Source: Azorinus chamasolen | Lineage: Eukaryota; Mollusca; Bivalvia; Cardiida; Solecurtidae | DNA: 64,000 bases | Direction: 5' to 3' | Assembly (NCBI GenBank): GCA_963576725.1 | Contig: OY755244.1 | Location: 38,485,855-38,549,854, forward strand | Shown here: positions 38,701 through 53,700 of the stretch, in pieces | Numbering within the stretch: the first letter of the stretch is position 1 | How the letters are laid out: each line of letters opens with the position of its first letter | Notes under the pieces: generated by a model | What the model was told of the DNA's origin: nothing | Database searches by the model: none | The model's input: only the letters and a program-made list of their open reading frames with translations | Position numbers and translations under genes: made by a program

Positions 38701-41700
38701 TGTTATCTACATGAAAAATAATGTAGTAGGGTACCGGAACCGGTCGCTTTTTTGCGGAACAGATGCGAAGGGGTTAGGTCCGAAAATAGTCGCATTGCTA
38801 GCGACTGATTAACATAAAAAATCATGGCGTCGTCTGGCATTGGTCGACAGAAGAAAAGATTCTGTGTTGAAAAATGAAAAAAAAAATTCAATTATTTCGA
38901 AAGACGACATGAAAGGGTGAGATCGCAATCAATTGCGAGGTCAATAATTAAAAGTACAAAAATGAGTCATGCAGGAAATACCACATACAGAACAAACACT
39001 CGCCCGAACAGCAACACAAGGAAACAGCAAATGTACATGGGTAGAAAAAACAACAAGAGACGCACAAAGACAAAACAAACATTCAATAGGAGGAAGATGG
39101 AAGTACCGCCTTGGAACGGTCAGTGACAAAAGTCACTCTCTTATTGAAAATGTAACGGATGAAGACGAAAAAGAGGGTCAAAACAAGGCGACTAGATCTC
39201 CTATGGATCTAGAAGTACTTTAACGGATGTATACATGACTAAAATTGAGTTAGGTAATCGATATGTTACCAGTAAATGAGAGTTCTGTTAAGGTTTCTTA
39301 ATCAAGTTCTTTACCTTATACCCGAACCGAATAATCTAAACCGAAAGGGTTATAATCGAAACCGAACCGAATCGAGAAGTACCTGAATCGTTGCAGCCCT
39401 AACATCTTTGTCTATATGTGTGTCTGTCTATATTTATTTCCGTAGCGATCGGCCTAAGTAAGTTTTGCTGTTGGGTAACTCCATGGTTAGAGTGATGGAC
39501 TTATAGTTCAGAGGTCTGGGTTTCCAATTCTCGTAGAGGCCAGTAACTTAATCCCCCCTTAGAATTACGCATACTTCATTGGCGACGAGGATAACTGTTT
39601 TTATGCGGGATGCATGTAATGTCTTCTGGTTTGCAGGGCATGGGTATATATCTGGCTCCTGAAGGTTGAGAGGAAGGACAGTGTAATGATCAGCCTATGT
39701 AGGGCATTGCAGACTTGCTGATGGGTTAGCCTTTTGGCAACATGGATAGAATATCAGACTTGTAGTCGTATAGCGGTCTGTGGTTCGAATCATTGTAAAA
39801 GCGAGTAAGTTTCCTCTTAGAATTACTTCATGTCTATCTATCTGTATATCGATCTGTCTAACTGCCTGTCTATCTGGCTAAAAATATATCTGTCTGTCGA
39901 TCAGTGTCTATCCATTTGTCTCCCTACATAACTGTCTGCCTGTTCATCCATCCGTATATTTATTTCCTGTCCATGGTCGTCTTATTGGCCTAATTCCCCT
40001 ACTTTATGCAAATTTTAGTTCTTCTTATTCTCATTTATTTAAAGAAAATGGCATTGTCTCGCAAGAAGTCGTATCATATGGCAAATAATCCGTACGCATA
40101 CACGTTATCTGATTTCGAAACACGATTTTGAAAATTCAGGAACGTGTACGTGTAGACACACGCATACGTATACGTGAAAGTAAGAAATCGAAACCTCTCT
40201 AGTAATAACACATACATGATATCTTTTTGTGTAATTGCTGCAACAAGTGTTACTAGACTGTCGCAGGACAGCAAAGCTTGCCTATTGTAAACCTTGTCTA
40301 CAAAGATGAAGTCCAAAATATTGTTCCTATTTTAACTGAACTACATCAATGTTAAACCTACTGGCAAACCCTATTCCAAATACCAGCTACCTATGGCAAG
40401 TATTTCATGTTGTATTAGTGCATCTTAACACTTACCCCAAAATTTTAACCTAGAGATTTCAGCCCAAAAAGCTAAGTCCAAAACAGGTAAAATTTGGACT
40501 AAAATTCAATTTTATTTAAAAATTTAACTACACTACATCAATGTTCAACACACACGGAACCTCAATTACAAATATCAGGTTTCTAGGGCGAAAATTCCAT
40601 GAAGTATTAGTGCATTTCAACACTTACCCCAAAACTTTAACCTTCCTATTCTTAAACTTCCTATTTCATCCCAAAAGCTAAGTCCAAAACAGGTTAATGT
40701 TTGACTTAAATTCAGTTTTATTTTAAATTTTAACTACACTAAATCAATGTTCAACACACCGGGAACCTTCATTTCAAGTATCAGCTTCCTAGGGCAAATA
40801 TTTCATGTAGTATTAGTGCATTTCAACACTTACCCCAAAACTTTAACCTTGAGATTTCAGCCCAAAACAGTTAAGTCCAAAACAGGTAAACTTTCGACTA
40901 AAATACAGTTTTATTTTAAATTTTAACTTCACTACATCAATGTTCAGTACACCGGGAACCTCCATTTCAAGTATCAGCTTTATAAGGCAAATATTTCATG
41001 TAGTATTAGTGCATTTTAACACGTACCCCAATACTTTAACCAAAAGCAAAAGCCAACGCCGAAGCATACGCCGACGCCGTGGTGATTCCATAAGCCCCCC
41101 TATTCTTCGAATAGGCGAGCTAAAATGAAAAGTAAGTATGTTCAAAAATGCCAAAAGAACATCCACAGTGGGAATCAAGTAACTGAAAGCAGATATACAT
41201 TTTATCAAGTGTTGCATGATTGTCGGAAAAGGAATTATAAAGGTAAAAACGTGATATTGATAGGAAAATACATACACACAGTGCGTGAAGTTTCAGTAAT
41301 CTCTGTAGATCTGGTACTTGATCCATACTCTGGACCCTTTTCGTGTGTTGATGACACTGTGGATATCAAATATACAGTAAATCAAACACATTGCAGAGCA
41401 GGCAGATAACAGGATGAATATGTTCATAAACAAATATGAATCTAATTCTGCAGAACGATGTGTAGTATTGTATTAGACAAATATTCATTAGAATTATATA
41501 TATAATATATATATAACATAACTAAACTGGGATAGCAGTGTTCTATTAAATTTTATTGATCAGTTTAAAGCACATTCCATGAAAAGGCTATCATTTGCAA
41601 ATCTTCTGTGTTCTTAATTTAAATGGTACTTGATTTGAAGCGTAATCTTAATGAATGGAAAACATAGAAACAGATAAAGAGTGCCGGAAGCTTTACGTAT

Positions 41701-44700
41701 CTCTGTAGGTGTATTTCAACCGTCTTTTTTGCGTTCATCTGTTGAAGTCATGTTGTTTTATAAATGTTCCAATCTGTTTAAGTTTATTCATTTATTCTGT
41801 CTTAAAACATTATTGCGTTATCAGTGTCCCCAGTCATTTCTTTTAAAAACTGCAAAATCATCTACCAAAATATGTTCTCATTACACGTTGAAGATGCTCT
41901 TACCTGATGCGGTAGCAGCTGATGGTATTGGCGATGGTTTTGTGTTCCATGTGGGCTTCGCTAAAGTGAAATTTGTATAGAATAACGTGTATCGGCTGCA
42001 ATTAACACATGCATTTAAAAAACATAAAATAAACTGTCTACGGAATAAATCAGTTAACTAAATGTAGATAAACATTTTATCAAGTGTCGTGAAATAAACT
42101 GATGAGATGTAAGGATCGGTTTTAGCAAACAGTATCGCCTATGATAATATTTCTCTCAAATAATAATAAATAATTTCCTGCAGAGTGTGTAGCAGAGGAA
42201 CGGACACTTATACTAATCTTAAATATGTCATTAATAAATATACGGATATAGCATAGTATTCTTTATGACCATGTGAGAAAACAGAATGACAAAAACCGAG
42301 TTGTGATTATTTGGCCGATACAAGGCCATGTATTCTGTATTTTGTAAAAATGATATGAAACATTTACCAAATGAAAATAAAACATATTAAACCCAATAAG
42401 GATCAACATGAGGGTTCGATCGAAACCGCCACATAAACACAACGTAGGAAGATAAATACAGAATCTGACTAAATACAAATTTACTAAATTGCAGTAAAAT
42501 AAACTAAAAGTCTCTAAATTGAGGTGGAGTCAGGTGAAGGTGGTGGGAGAAATTTCGTTATTTTTTAAATGGCGCTAAGATCGAAAGGTTGTGATAAACA
42601 AAGGCTAAATTGCGGACTAATACGCCGGCTGAAACAGTGTGCGGCCATGATTCGGATGCGATCTGCGTTTATCTCGTATAGTCATACAATGAGCTGATGT
42701 TAAGTATAACTTCCCTTTATGTCTTGAAACATGTTTGCAAAATTCCTTTAGAATTATTTCAAAGCATCTTCCAAAATGCCACATTACCTCGTATTATCTG
42801 TGTGCAATATTTAAATGTTTGTTTCAGTTAAAGGTAGATTTGTTTGTTGAAATACATACGAACAGTGCCTAAGGTTTCAGCATTTTCTGTCGGTGATATA
42901 AATGTGTCGTTTTCCTTTCCGTATTCTTCTCCTGTTGATTGAACAGTGGATAGAATATGAACAGAAACCAAACAGAACATGCAGATATACGTTGTATTAA
43001 TTTCGATCAGGTATTATTGCTAAAATAGAGATTATACAGTGAACCTGTTTTAAATTCCTACATCGTTATTATTGTCCCCGTTAATTTCTTAAAAAATGAA
43101 GTCATCTACCAAATCAGTTTCCCATTACACGTTACGAATGTCCTCACCTTGTGTTGAAGTAGTTGTTGGTCCTGGCGTTACGGCTGGTTTATTTGTGGGC
43201 ATCGCTAAAAGAATAATACGCATGAATAATAACAGTTTATGTACTGGCTGAAATTATGTTTAAAAATAAATTTAAATATGAAAATACACGATCCAAATTC
43301 GAAATCATTCAGCTAAATATTGGCGTTATTGCTGGACTTTTTGTTGGCACTGCTGAAATAATATTAGAGAAGTTGTTATTCCCTACTTCAACGTGCACGT
43401 ATACGTGTAAGCCTTATTGCGTCATCAATTCTGTGTATTACGTCATCAATATATGTGTAAATATAATTAGCCTTAGACGTTTTCAATGTGTAGGATTACT
43501 TCAAGAAGTTTTAACAAAACGTGTAAATTTATCATCGTTTAATGCCTATTTGTCGTAGGTCTTTAAGTAATATAGAATGGTACTACCAAACTTTCTCTTC
43601 ATGTCACAAAACGTAATTTACTTGAGAAAGGAAATAAAATGTGTTTTGTATTATATACCGTTACCCAGTTGAAAAGTTCTTCTGAACCGAGTAGTGTTGT
43701 GTGTAAATTTGGCTTTGTACTACATGTGTATGCTTCGTATTTATGATTCAGCCTGTATGTCCGCCCATATGCCCGTCTTTCAATATGTATGTCTGTCTGT
43801 GTGCTTATCGGTCTGTCTGTCTGCATATATATATCTGTGTCTTTCTGCCTGTTTGCCCGTCTGTTTGACTCTCGATCTGTCTATCTTTCAATCTGTACAT
43901 CTGTTAGGACTGCAACGGTTCACTGAATTTCGGTTATTTTCGGTTCATTTGTCTCGATTTGATTTTCGATTCGGCGCCGCAAATTTCGGTTCAGTGCGTC
44001 GATGTATGGTGAGTTGGACTTAGTGCTCCAGATAAAGTGCATACCTGTGTATTTACGCATATTTTTCAAACAAAAACGCATGTGAAACTAAAATCGAGCG
44101 TACTGATACGAATAATATAGTGTCTCCGCCCAATCTGATGATTTGCACTGGCGTACTTACCTGAGACATTCCGATTATATGCATTTCGCACCCACCCTCG
44201 TACCATTCCGGTGAGTCGCGGCCGATTCCCTGTTATCTACATGAAAAATAATGTAGTAGGGTACCGGAACCGGTCGCTTTTTTGCGGAACAGATGCGAAG
44301 GGGTTAGGTCCGAAAATAGTCGCATTGCTAGCGACTGATTAACATAAAAAATCATGGCGTCGTCTGGCATTGGTCGACAGAAGAAAAGATTCTGTGTTGA
44401 AAAATGAAAAAAAAATCAATTATTTCGAAAGACGACATGAAAGGGTGAGATCGCAATCAATTGCGAGGTCAATAATTAACTCTCTTATTGAAAATGTAAC
44501 GGATGAAGACGAAAAAGAGGGTCAAAACAAGGCGACTAGATCTCCTATGGATCTAGAAGTACTTTAACGGATGTATACATGACTAAAATTGAGTTAGGTA
44601 ATCGATATGTTACCAGTAAATGAGAGTTCTGTTAAGGTTTCTTAATCAAGTTCTTTACCTTATACCCGAACCGAATAATCTAAACCGAAAGGGTTATAAT

Positions 44701-47700
44701 CGAAACCGAACCGAATCGAGAAGTACCTGAATCGTTGCAGCCCTAACATCTTTGTCTATATGTGTGTCTGTCTATATTTATTTCCGTAGTGATCGGCCTA
44801 AGTAAGTTTTGCTGTTTGGTTAACTCCATGGTTAGAGTGATGGACTTATAGTTCAGAGGTCTGGGTTTCCAATTCTCGTAGAGGCCAGTAACTTAACCCC
44901 CCCCCCCCCCTTAGAATTACGCATACTTCATTGGCGACGAGGATAACTGTTTTTATGCGGGATGCATGTAATGTCTTCTGGTTTGCAGGGCATGGGTATA
45001 TATCTGGCTCCTGAAGGTTGAGAGGAAGGACAGTGTAATAATCAGCCTATGTAGGGCATTGCAGACTTGCTGATGGGTTAGCCTTTTGGCAACATGGATA
45101 GAATATCAGACTTGTAGTCGTATAGCGGTCTGTGGTTCGAATCATTGTAAAAGCGAGTAAGTACCCTCTTAGAATTACTTCATGTCTATCTATCTGTATA
45201 TCGATCTGTCTAACTGCCTGTCTATCTGGCTAAAAATATATCTGTCTGTCGATCAGTGTCTATCCATTTGTCTCCCTACATAACTGTCTGCCTGTTCGTC
45301 CATCCGTATATTTATTTTCTGTCCATGGTCGTCTTATTGGCCTAATTCCCCTACTTTATGCAAACTTTAGTTCTTCTTATTCTCATTTATTTAAAGAAAA
45401 TGGCATTGTCTCGCAAGAAGTCGTATCATATGGCAAATAATCCGTACGCATACACGTTATCTGATTTCGAAACACGATTTTGAAAATTCAGGAACGTGTA
45501 CGTGTAGACACACGCATACGTATACGTGAAAGTAAGAAATCGAAACCTCTCTAGTAATAACACATACATGATATCTTTTTGTGTAATTGCTGCAACAAGT
45601 GTTACTAGACTGTCGCAGGACAGCAAAGCTTGCCTATTGTAAACCTTGTCTACAAAGATGAAGTCCAAAATATTGTTCCTATTTTAACTGAACTACATCA
45701 ATGTTAAACCTACTGGCAAACCCTATTCCAAATACCAGCTACCTATGGCAAGTATTTCATGTTGTTAGTGCATCTTAACACTTACCCCAAAATTTTAACC
45801 TAGAGATTTCAGCCCAAAAAGCTAAGTCCAAAACAGGTAAAATGTGGACTAAAATTCAATTTTATTTAAAAATTTAACTACACTACATCAATGTTCAACA
45901 CACACGGAACCTCAATTACAAATATCAGGTTTCTAGGGCGAAAATTCCATGAAGTATTAGTGCATTTCAACACTTACCCCAAAACTTTAACCTTCCTATT
46001 CTTAAACTTCCTATTTCATCCCAAAAGCTAAGTCCAAAACAGGTTAAAGTTTGACTTAAATTCAGTTTTATTTTAAATTTTAACTACACTAAATCAATGT
46101 TCAACACACCGGGAACCTTCATTTCAAGTATCAGCTTCCTAGGGCAAATATTTCATGTAGTATTAGTGCATTTCAACACTTACCCCAAAACTTTAACCTT
46201 GAGATTTCAGCCCAAAACAGTTAAGTCCAAAACAGGTAAACTTTCGACTAAAATACAGTTTTATTTTAAATTTTAACTTCACTACATCAATGTTCAGCAC
46301 ACCGGGAACCTCCATTTCAAGTATCAGCTTTATAAGGCAAATATTTCATGTAGTATTAGTGCATTTTAACACGTACCCCAAAACTTTAACCAAAAGCAAA
46401 AGCCAACGCCGAAGCATACGCCGACGCCGTGGTGATTCCATAAGCCCCCCTATTCTTCGAATAGGCGAGCTAAAATGAAAAGTAAGTATGTTCAAAAATG
46501 CCAAAAGAACATCCACAGTGGGAATCAAGTAACTGAAAGCAGATATACATTTTATCAAGTGTTGCATGATTGTCGGAAAAGGAATTATAAAGGTAAAAAC
46601 GTGATATTGATAGGAAAATACATACACACAGTGCGTGAAGTTTCAGTAATCTCTGTAGATCTGGTACTTGATCCATACTCTGGACCCTTTTCGTGTGTTG
46701 ATGACACTGTGGATATCAAATATACAGTAAATCAAACACATGCAGAACAGGCAGATAACAGGATGAATATGTTCATAAACAAATATGAATCTAATTCTGC
46801 AGAACGATGTGTAGTATTGTATTAGACAAATATTCATTAGAATTATATATATAATATATATATAACATAACTAAACTGGGATAGCAGTGTTCTATTAAAT
46901 TTTATTGATCAGTTTAAAGCACATTCCATGAAAAGGCTATCATTTGCAAATCTTCTGTGTTCTTAATTTAAATGGTACTTGATTTGAAGCGTAATCTTAA
47001 TGAATGGAAAACATAGAAACAGATAAAGAGTGCCGGAAGCTTTACGTATCTCTGTAGGTGTATTTCAACCGTCTTTTTTGCGTTCATCTGTTGAAGTCAT
47101 GTTGTTTTATAAATGTTCCAATCTGTTTAAGTTTATTCATTTATTCTGTCTTAAAACATTATTGCGTTATCAGTGTCCCCAGTCATTTCTTTTAAAAACT
47201 GCAAAATCATCTACCAAAATATGTTCTCATTACACGTTGAAGATGCTCTTACCTGATGCGGTAGCAGCTGATGGTCTTGGCGATGGTTTTGTGTTCCATG
47301 TGGGCTTCGCTAAAGTGAAATTTGTATAGAATAACGTGTATCGGCTGCAATTAACACATGCATTTAAAAAGCATAAAATAAACTGTCTACGGAATAAATC
47401 AGTTAACTAAATGTAGATAAACATTTTATCAAGTGTCGTGAAATAAACTGATGAGATGTAAGGATCGGTTTTAGCAAACAGTATCGCCTATGATAATATT
47501 TCTCTCAAATAATAATAAATAATTTCCTGCAGAGTGTGTAGCAGAGGAACGGACACTTATACTAATCTTAAATATGTCATTAATAAATATACGGATATAG
47601 CATAGTATTCTTTATGACCATGTGAGAAAACAGAATGACAAAAACCGAGTTGTGATTATTTGGCCGATACAAGGCCATGTATTCTGTATTTTGTAAAAAT

Positions 47701-50700
47701 GATATGAAACATTTACCAAATGAAAATAAAACATACTAAACCCAATAAGGATCAACATGAGGGTTCGATCGAAACCGCCACATAAACACAACGTAGGAAG
47801 ATAAATACAGAATCTGACTAAATACAAATTTACTAAATTGCAGTAAAATAAACTAAAAGTCTCTAAATTGAGGCGGAGTCAGGTGAAGGTGGTGGGAGAA
47901 ATTTCGTTATTTTTTAAATGGCGCTAAGATCGAAAGGTTGTGATAAACAAAGGCTAAATTGCGGACTAATACGCCGGCTGAAACAGTGTGCGGCCATGAT
48001 TCGGATGCGATCTGCGTTTATCTCGTATAGTCATACAATGTGCTGATGTTAAGTATAACTTCCCTTTATGTCTTGAAACATGTTTGCAAAATTCCTTTAG
48101 AATTATTTCAAAGCATCTTCCAAAATGCCACATTACCTCGTGTTATCTGTGTGCAATATTTAAATGTTTGTTTCAGTTAAAGGTAGATTTGTTTGTTGAA
48201 ATACATACGAACAGTGCCTAAGGTTTCAGCATTTTCTGTCGGTGATATAAATGTGTCGTTTTCCTTTCCGTATTCTTCTCCTGTTGATTGAACAGTGGAT
48301 AGAATATGAACAGAAACCAAACAGAACATGCAGATATACGTTGTATTAATTTCGATCAGGTATTATTGCTAAAATAGAGATTATACAGTGAACCTGTTTT
48401 AAATTCCTACATCGTTATTATTGTCCCCGTTAATTTCTTAAAAAATGAAGTCATCTACCAAATCAGTTTCCCATTACACGTTACGAATGTCCTCACCTTG
48501 TGTTGAAGTAGTTGTTGGTCCTGGCGTTACGGCTGGTTTATTTGTGGGCATCGCTAAAAGAATAATACGCATGAATAATAACAGTTTATGTACTGGCTGA
48601 AATTATGTTTAAAAATAAATTTAAATATGAAAATACACGATCCAAATTCGAAATCATTCAGCTAAATATTGGCGTTATTGCTGGACTTTTTGTTGGCACT
48701 GCTGAAATAATATTAGAGAAGTTGTTATTCCCTACTTCAACGTGCACGTATACGTGTAAGCCTTATTGCGTCATCAATTCTGTGTATTACGTCATCAATA
48801 TATGTGTAAATATAATTAGCCTTAGACGTTCTCAATGTGTAGGATTACTTCAAGAAGTTTTAACAAAACGTGTAAATTTATCATCGTTTAATGCCTATTT
48901 GTCGTAGGTCTTTAAGTAATATAGAATGGTACTACCAAACTTTCTCTTCATGTCACAAAACGTAATTTACTTGAGAAAGGAAATAAAATGTGTTTTGTAT
49001 TATATACCGTTACCCAGTTGAAAAGTTCTTCTGAACCGAGTAGTGTTGTGTTGTGTGTAAATTTGGCTTTGTACTACATGTGTATGCTTCGTATTTATGA
49101 TTCAGCCTGTCTGTCCGCCCATATGCCTGTCTTTCAATATGTATGTCTGTCTGTGTGCTTATCGGTCTGTCTGTCTGCATATATATATCTGTGTCTTTCT
49201 GCCTGTTTGCCCGTCTGTTTGACTCTCGATCTGTCTATCTTTCAATCTGTACATCTGTTAGGACTGCAACGGTTCACTGAATTTCGGTTATTTTCGGTTC
49301 ATTTGTCTCGATTTGATTTTCGATTCGGCGCCGCAAATTTCGGTTCAGTGCGTCGATGTATGGTGAGTTGGACTTAGTGCTCCAGATAAAGTGCATACCT
49401 GTGTATTTACGCATATTTTTCAAACAAAAACGCATGTGAAACTAAAATCGAGCGTACTGATACGAATAATATAGTGTCTCCGCCCAATCTGATGATTTGC
49501 ACTGGCGTACTTACCTGAGACATTCCGATTATATGCATTTCGCACCCACCCTCGTACCATTCCGGTGAGTCGCGGCCGATTCCCTGTTATCTACATGAAA
49601 AATAATGTAGTAGGGTACCGGAACCGGTCGCTTTTTTGCGGAACAGATGCGAAGGGGTTAGGTCCGAAAATAGTCGCATTGCTAGCGACTGATTAACATA
49701 AAAAATCATGGCGTCGTCTGGCATTGGTCGACAGAAGAAAAGATTCTGTGTTGAAAAATGAAAAAAAAATTCAAATATTTCGAAAGACGACATGAAAGGG
49801 TGAGATCGCAATCAATTGCGAGGTCAATAATTAACTCTCTTATTGAAAATGTAACGGATGAAGACGAAAAAGAGGGTCAAAACAAGGCGACTAGATCTCC
49901 TATGGATCTAGAAGTACTTTAACGGATGTATACATGACTAAAATTGAGTTAGGTAATCGATATGTTACCAGTAAATGAGAGTTCTGTTAAGGTTTCTTAA
50001 TCAAGTTCTTTACCTTATACCCGAACCGAATAATCTAAACCGAAAGGGTTATAATCGAAACCGAACCGAATCGAGAAGTACCTGAATCGTTGCAGCCCTA
50101 ACATCTTTGTCTATATGTGTGTCTGTCTATATTTATTTCCGTAGTGATCGGCCTAAGTAAGTTTTGCTGTTGGGTTAACTCCATGGTTAGAGTGATGGAC
50201 TTATAGTTCAGAGGTCTGGGTTTCCAATTCTCGTAGAGGCCAGTAACTTAATCCCCCCCTTAGAATTACGCATACTTCATTGGCGACGAGGATAACTGTT
50301 TTTATGCGGGATGCATGTAATGTCTTCTGGTTTGCAGGGCATGGGTATATATCTGGCTCCTGAAGGTTGAGAGGAAGGACAGTGTAATGATCAGCCTATG
50401 TAGGGCATTGCAGACTTGCTGATGGGTTAGCCTTTTGGCAACATGGATAGAATATCAGACTTGTAGTCGTATAGCGGTCTGTGGTTCGAATCATTGTAAA
50501 ACAAGTAAGTTTCTTCTTAGAATTACTTCATGTCTATCTATCTGTATATCGATCTGTCTAACTGCCTGTCTATCTGGCTAAAAATATATCTGTCTGTCGA
50601 TCAGTGTCTATCCATTTGTCTCCCTACATAACTGTCTGCCTGTTCGTCCATCCGTATATTTATTTTCTGTCCATGGTCGTCTTATTGGCCTAATTCCCCT

Positions 50701-53700
50701 ACTTTATGCAAATTTTAGTTCTTCTTATTCTCATTTATTTAAAGAAAATGGCATTGTCTCGCAAGAAGTCGTATCATATGGCAAATAATCCGTACGCATA
50801 CACGTTATCTGATTTCGAAACACGATTTTGAAAATTCAGGAACGTGTACGTGTAGACACACGCATACGTATACGTGAAAGTAAGAAATCGAAACCTCTCT
50901 AGTAATAACACATACATGATATCTTTTTGTGTAATTGCTGCAACAAGTGTTACTAGACTGTCGCAGGACAGCAAAGCTTGCCTATTGTAAACCTTGTCTA
51001 CAAAGATGAAGTCCAAAATATTGTTCCTATTTTAACTGAACTACATCAATGTTAAACCTACTGGCAAACCCTATTCCAAATACCAGCTACCTATGGCAAG
51101 TATTTCATGCTGTATTAGTGCATCTTAACACTTACCCCAAAATTTTAACCTAGAGATTTCAGCCCAAAAAGCTAAGTCCAAAACAGGTAAAATTTGGACT
51201 AAAATTCAATTTTATTTAAAAATTTAACTACACTACATCAATGTTCAACACACACGGAACCTCAATTACAAATATCAGGTTTCTAGGGCGAAAATTCCAT
51301 GAAGTATTAGTGCATTTCAACATTTACCCCAAAACTTTAACCTTCCTATTCTTAAACTTCCTATTTCATCCCAAAAGCTAAGTCCAAAACAGGTTAAAGT
51401 TTGACTTAAATTCAGTTTTATTTTAAATTTTAACTACACTAAATCAATGTTCAACACACCGGGAACCTTCATTTCAAGTATCAGCTTCCTAGGGCAAATA
51501 TTTCATGTAGTATTAGTGCATTTCAACACTTACCCCAAAACTTTAACCTTGAGATTTCAGCCCAAAACAGTTAAGTCCAAAACAGGTAAACTTTCGACTA
51601 AAATACAGTTTTATTTTAAATTTTAACTTCACTACATCAATGTTCAGCACACCGGGAACCTCCATTTCAAGTATCAGCTTTATAAGGCAAATATTTCATG
51701 TAGTATTAGTGCATTTTAACACGTACCCCAAAACTTTAACCAAAAGCAAAAGCCAACGCCGAAGCATACGCCGACGCCGTGGTGATTCCATAAGCCCCCC
51801 TATTCTTCGAATAGGCGAGCTAAAATGAAAAGTAAGTATGTTCAAAAATGCCAAAAGAACATCCACAGTGGGAATCAAGTAACTGAAAGCAGATATACAT
51901 TTTATCAAGTGTTGCATGATTGTCGGAAAAGGAATTATAAAGGTAAAAACGTGATATTGATAGGAAAATACATACACACAGTGCGTGAAGTTTCAGTAAT
52001 CTCTGTAGATCTGGTACTTGATCCATACTCTGGACCCTTTTCGTGTGTTGATGACACTGTGGATATCAAATATACAGTAAATCAAACACATGCAGAACAG
52101 GCAGATAACAGGATGAATATGTTCATAAACAAATATGAATCTAATTCTGCAGAACGATGTGTAGTATTGTATTAGACAAATATTCATTAGAATTATATAT
52201 ATAATATATATATAACATAACTAAACTGGGATAGCAGTGTTCTATTAAATTTTATTGATCAGTTTAAAGCACATTCCATGAAAAGGCTATCATTTGCAAA
52301 TCTTCTGTGTTCTTAATTTAAATGGTACTTGATTTGAAGCGTAATCTTAATGAATGGAAAACATAGAAACAGATAAAGAGTGCCGGAAGCTTTACGTATC
52401 TCTGTAGGTGTATTTCAACCGTCTTTTTTGCGTTCATCTGTTGAAGTCATGTTGTTTTATAAATGTTCCAATCTGTTTAAGTTTATTCATTTATTCTGTC
52501 TTAAAACATTATTGCGTTATCAGTGTCCCCAGTCATTTCTTTTAAAAACTGCAAAATCATCTACCAAAATATGTTCTCATTACACGTTGAAGATGCTCTT
52601 ACCTGATGCGGTAGCAGCTGATGGTCTTGGCGATGGTTTTGTGTTCCATGTGGGCTTCGCTAAAGTGAAATTTGTATAGAATAACGTGTATCGGCTGCAA
52701 TTAACACATGCATTTAAAAAGCATAAAATAAACTGTCTACGGAATAAATCAGTTAACTAAATGTAGATAAACATTTTATCAAGTGTCGTGAAATAAACTG
52801 ATGAGATGTAAGGATCGGTTTTAGCAAACAGTATCGCCTATGATAATATTTCTCTCAAATAATAATAAATAATTTCCTGCAGAGTGTGTAGCAGAGGAAC
52901 GGACACTTATACTAATCTTAAATATGTCATTAATAAATATACGGATATAGCATAGTATTCTTTATGACCATGTGAGAAAACAGAATGACAAAAACCGAGT
53001 TGTGATTATTTGGCCGATACAAGGCCATGTATTCTGTATTTTGTAAAAATGATATGAAACATTTACCAAATGAAAATAAAACATATTAAACCCAATAAGG
53101 ATCAACATGAGGGTTCGATCGAAACCGCCACATAAACACAACGTAGGAAGATAAATACAGAATCTGACTAAATACAAATTTACTAAATTGCAGTAAAATA
53201 AACTAAAAGTCTCTAAATTGAGGCGGAGTCAGGTGAAGGTGGTGGGAGAAATTTCGTTATTTTTTAAATGGCGCTAAGATCGAAAGGTTGTGATAAACAA
53301 AGGCTAAATTGCGGACTAGTATGCCGGCTGAAACAGTGTGCGGCCATGATTCGGATGCGATCTGCGTTTATCTCGTATAGTCATACAATGTGCTGATGTT
53401 AAGTATAACTTCCCTTTATGTCTTGAAACATGTTTGCAAAATTCCTTTAGAATTATTTCAAAGCATCTTCCAAAATGCCACATTACCTCGTATTATCTGT
53501 GTGCAATATTTAAATGTTTGTTTCAGTTAAAGGTAGATTTGTTTGTTGAAATACATACGAACAGTGCCTAAGGTTTCAGCATTTTCTGTCGGTGATATAA
53601 ATGTGTCGTTTTCCTTTCCGTATTCTTCTCCTGTTGATTGAACAGTGGATAGAATATGAACAGAAACCAAACAGAACATGCAGATATACGTTGTATTACT

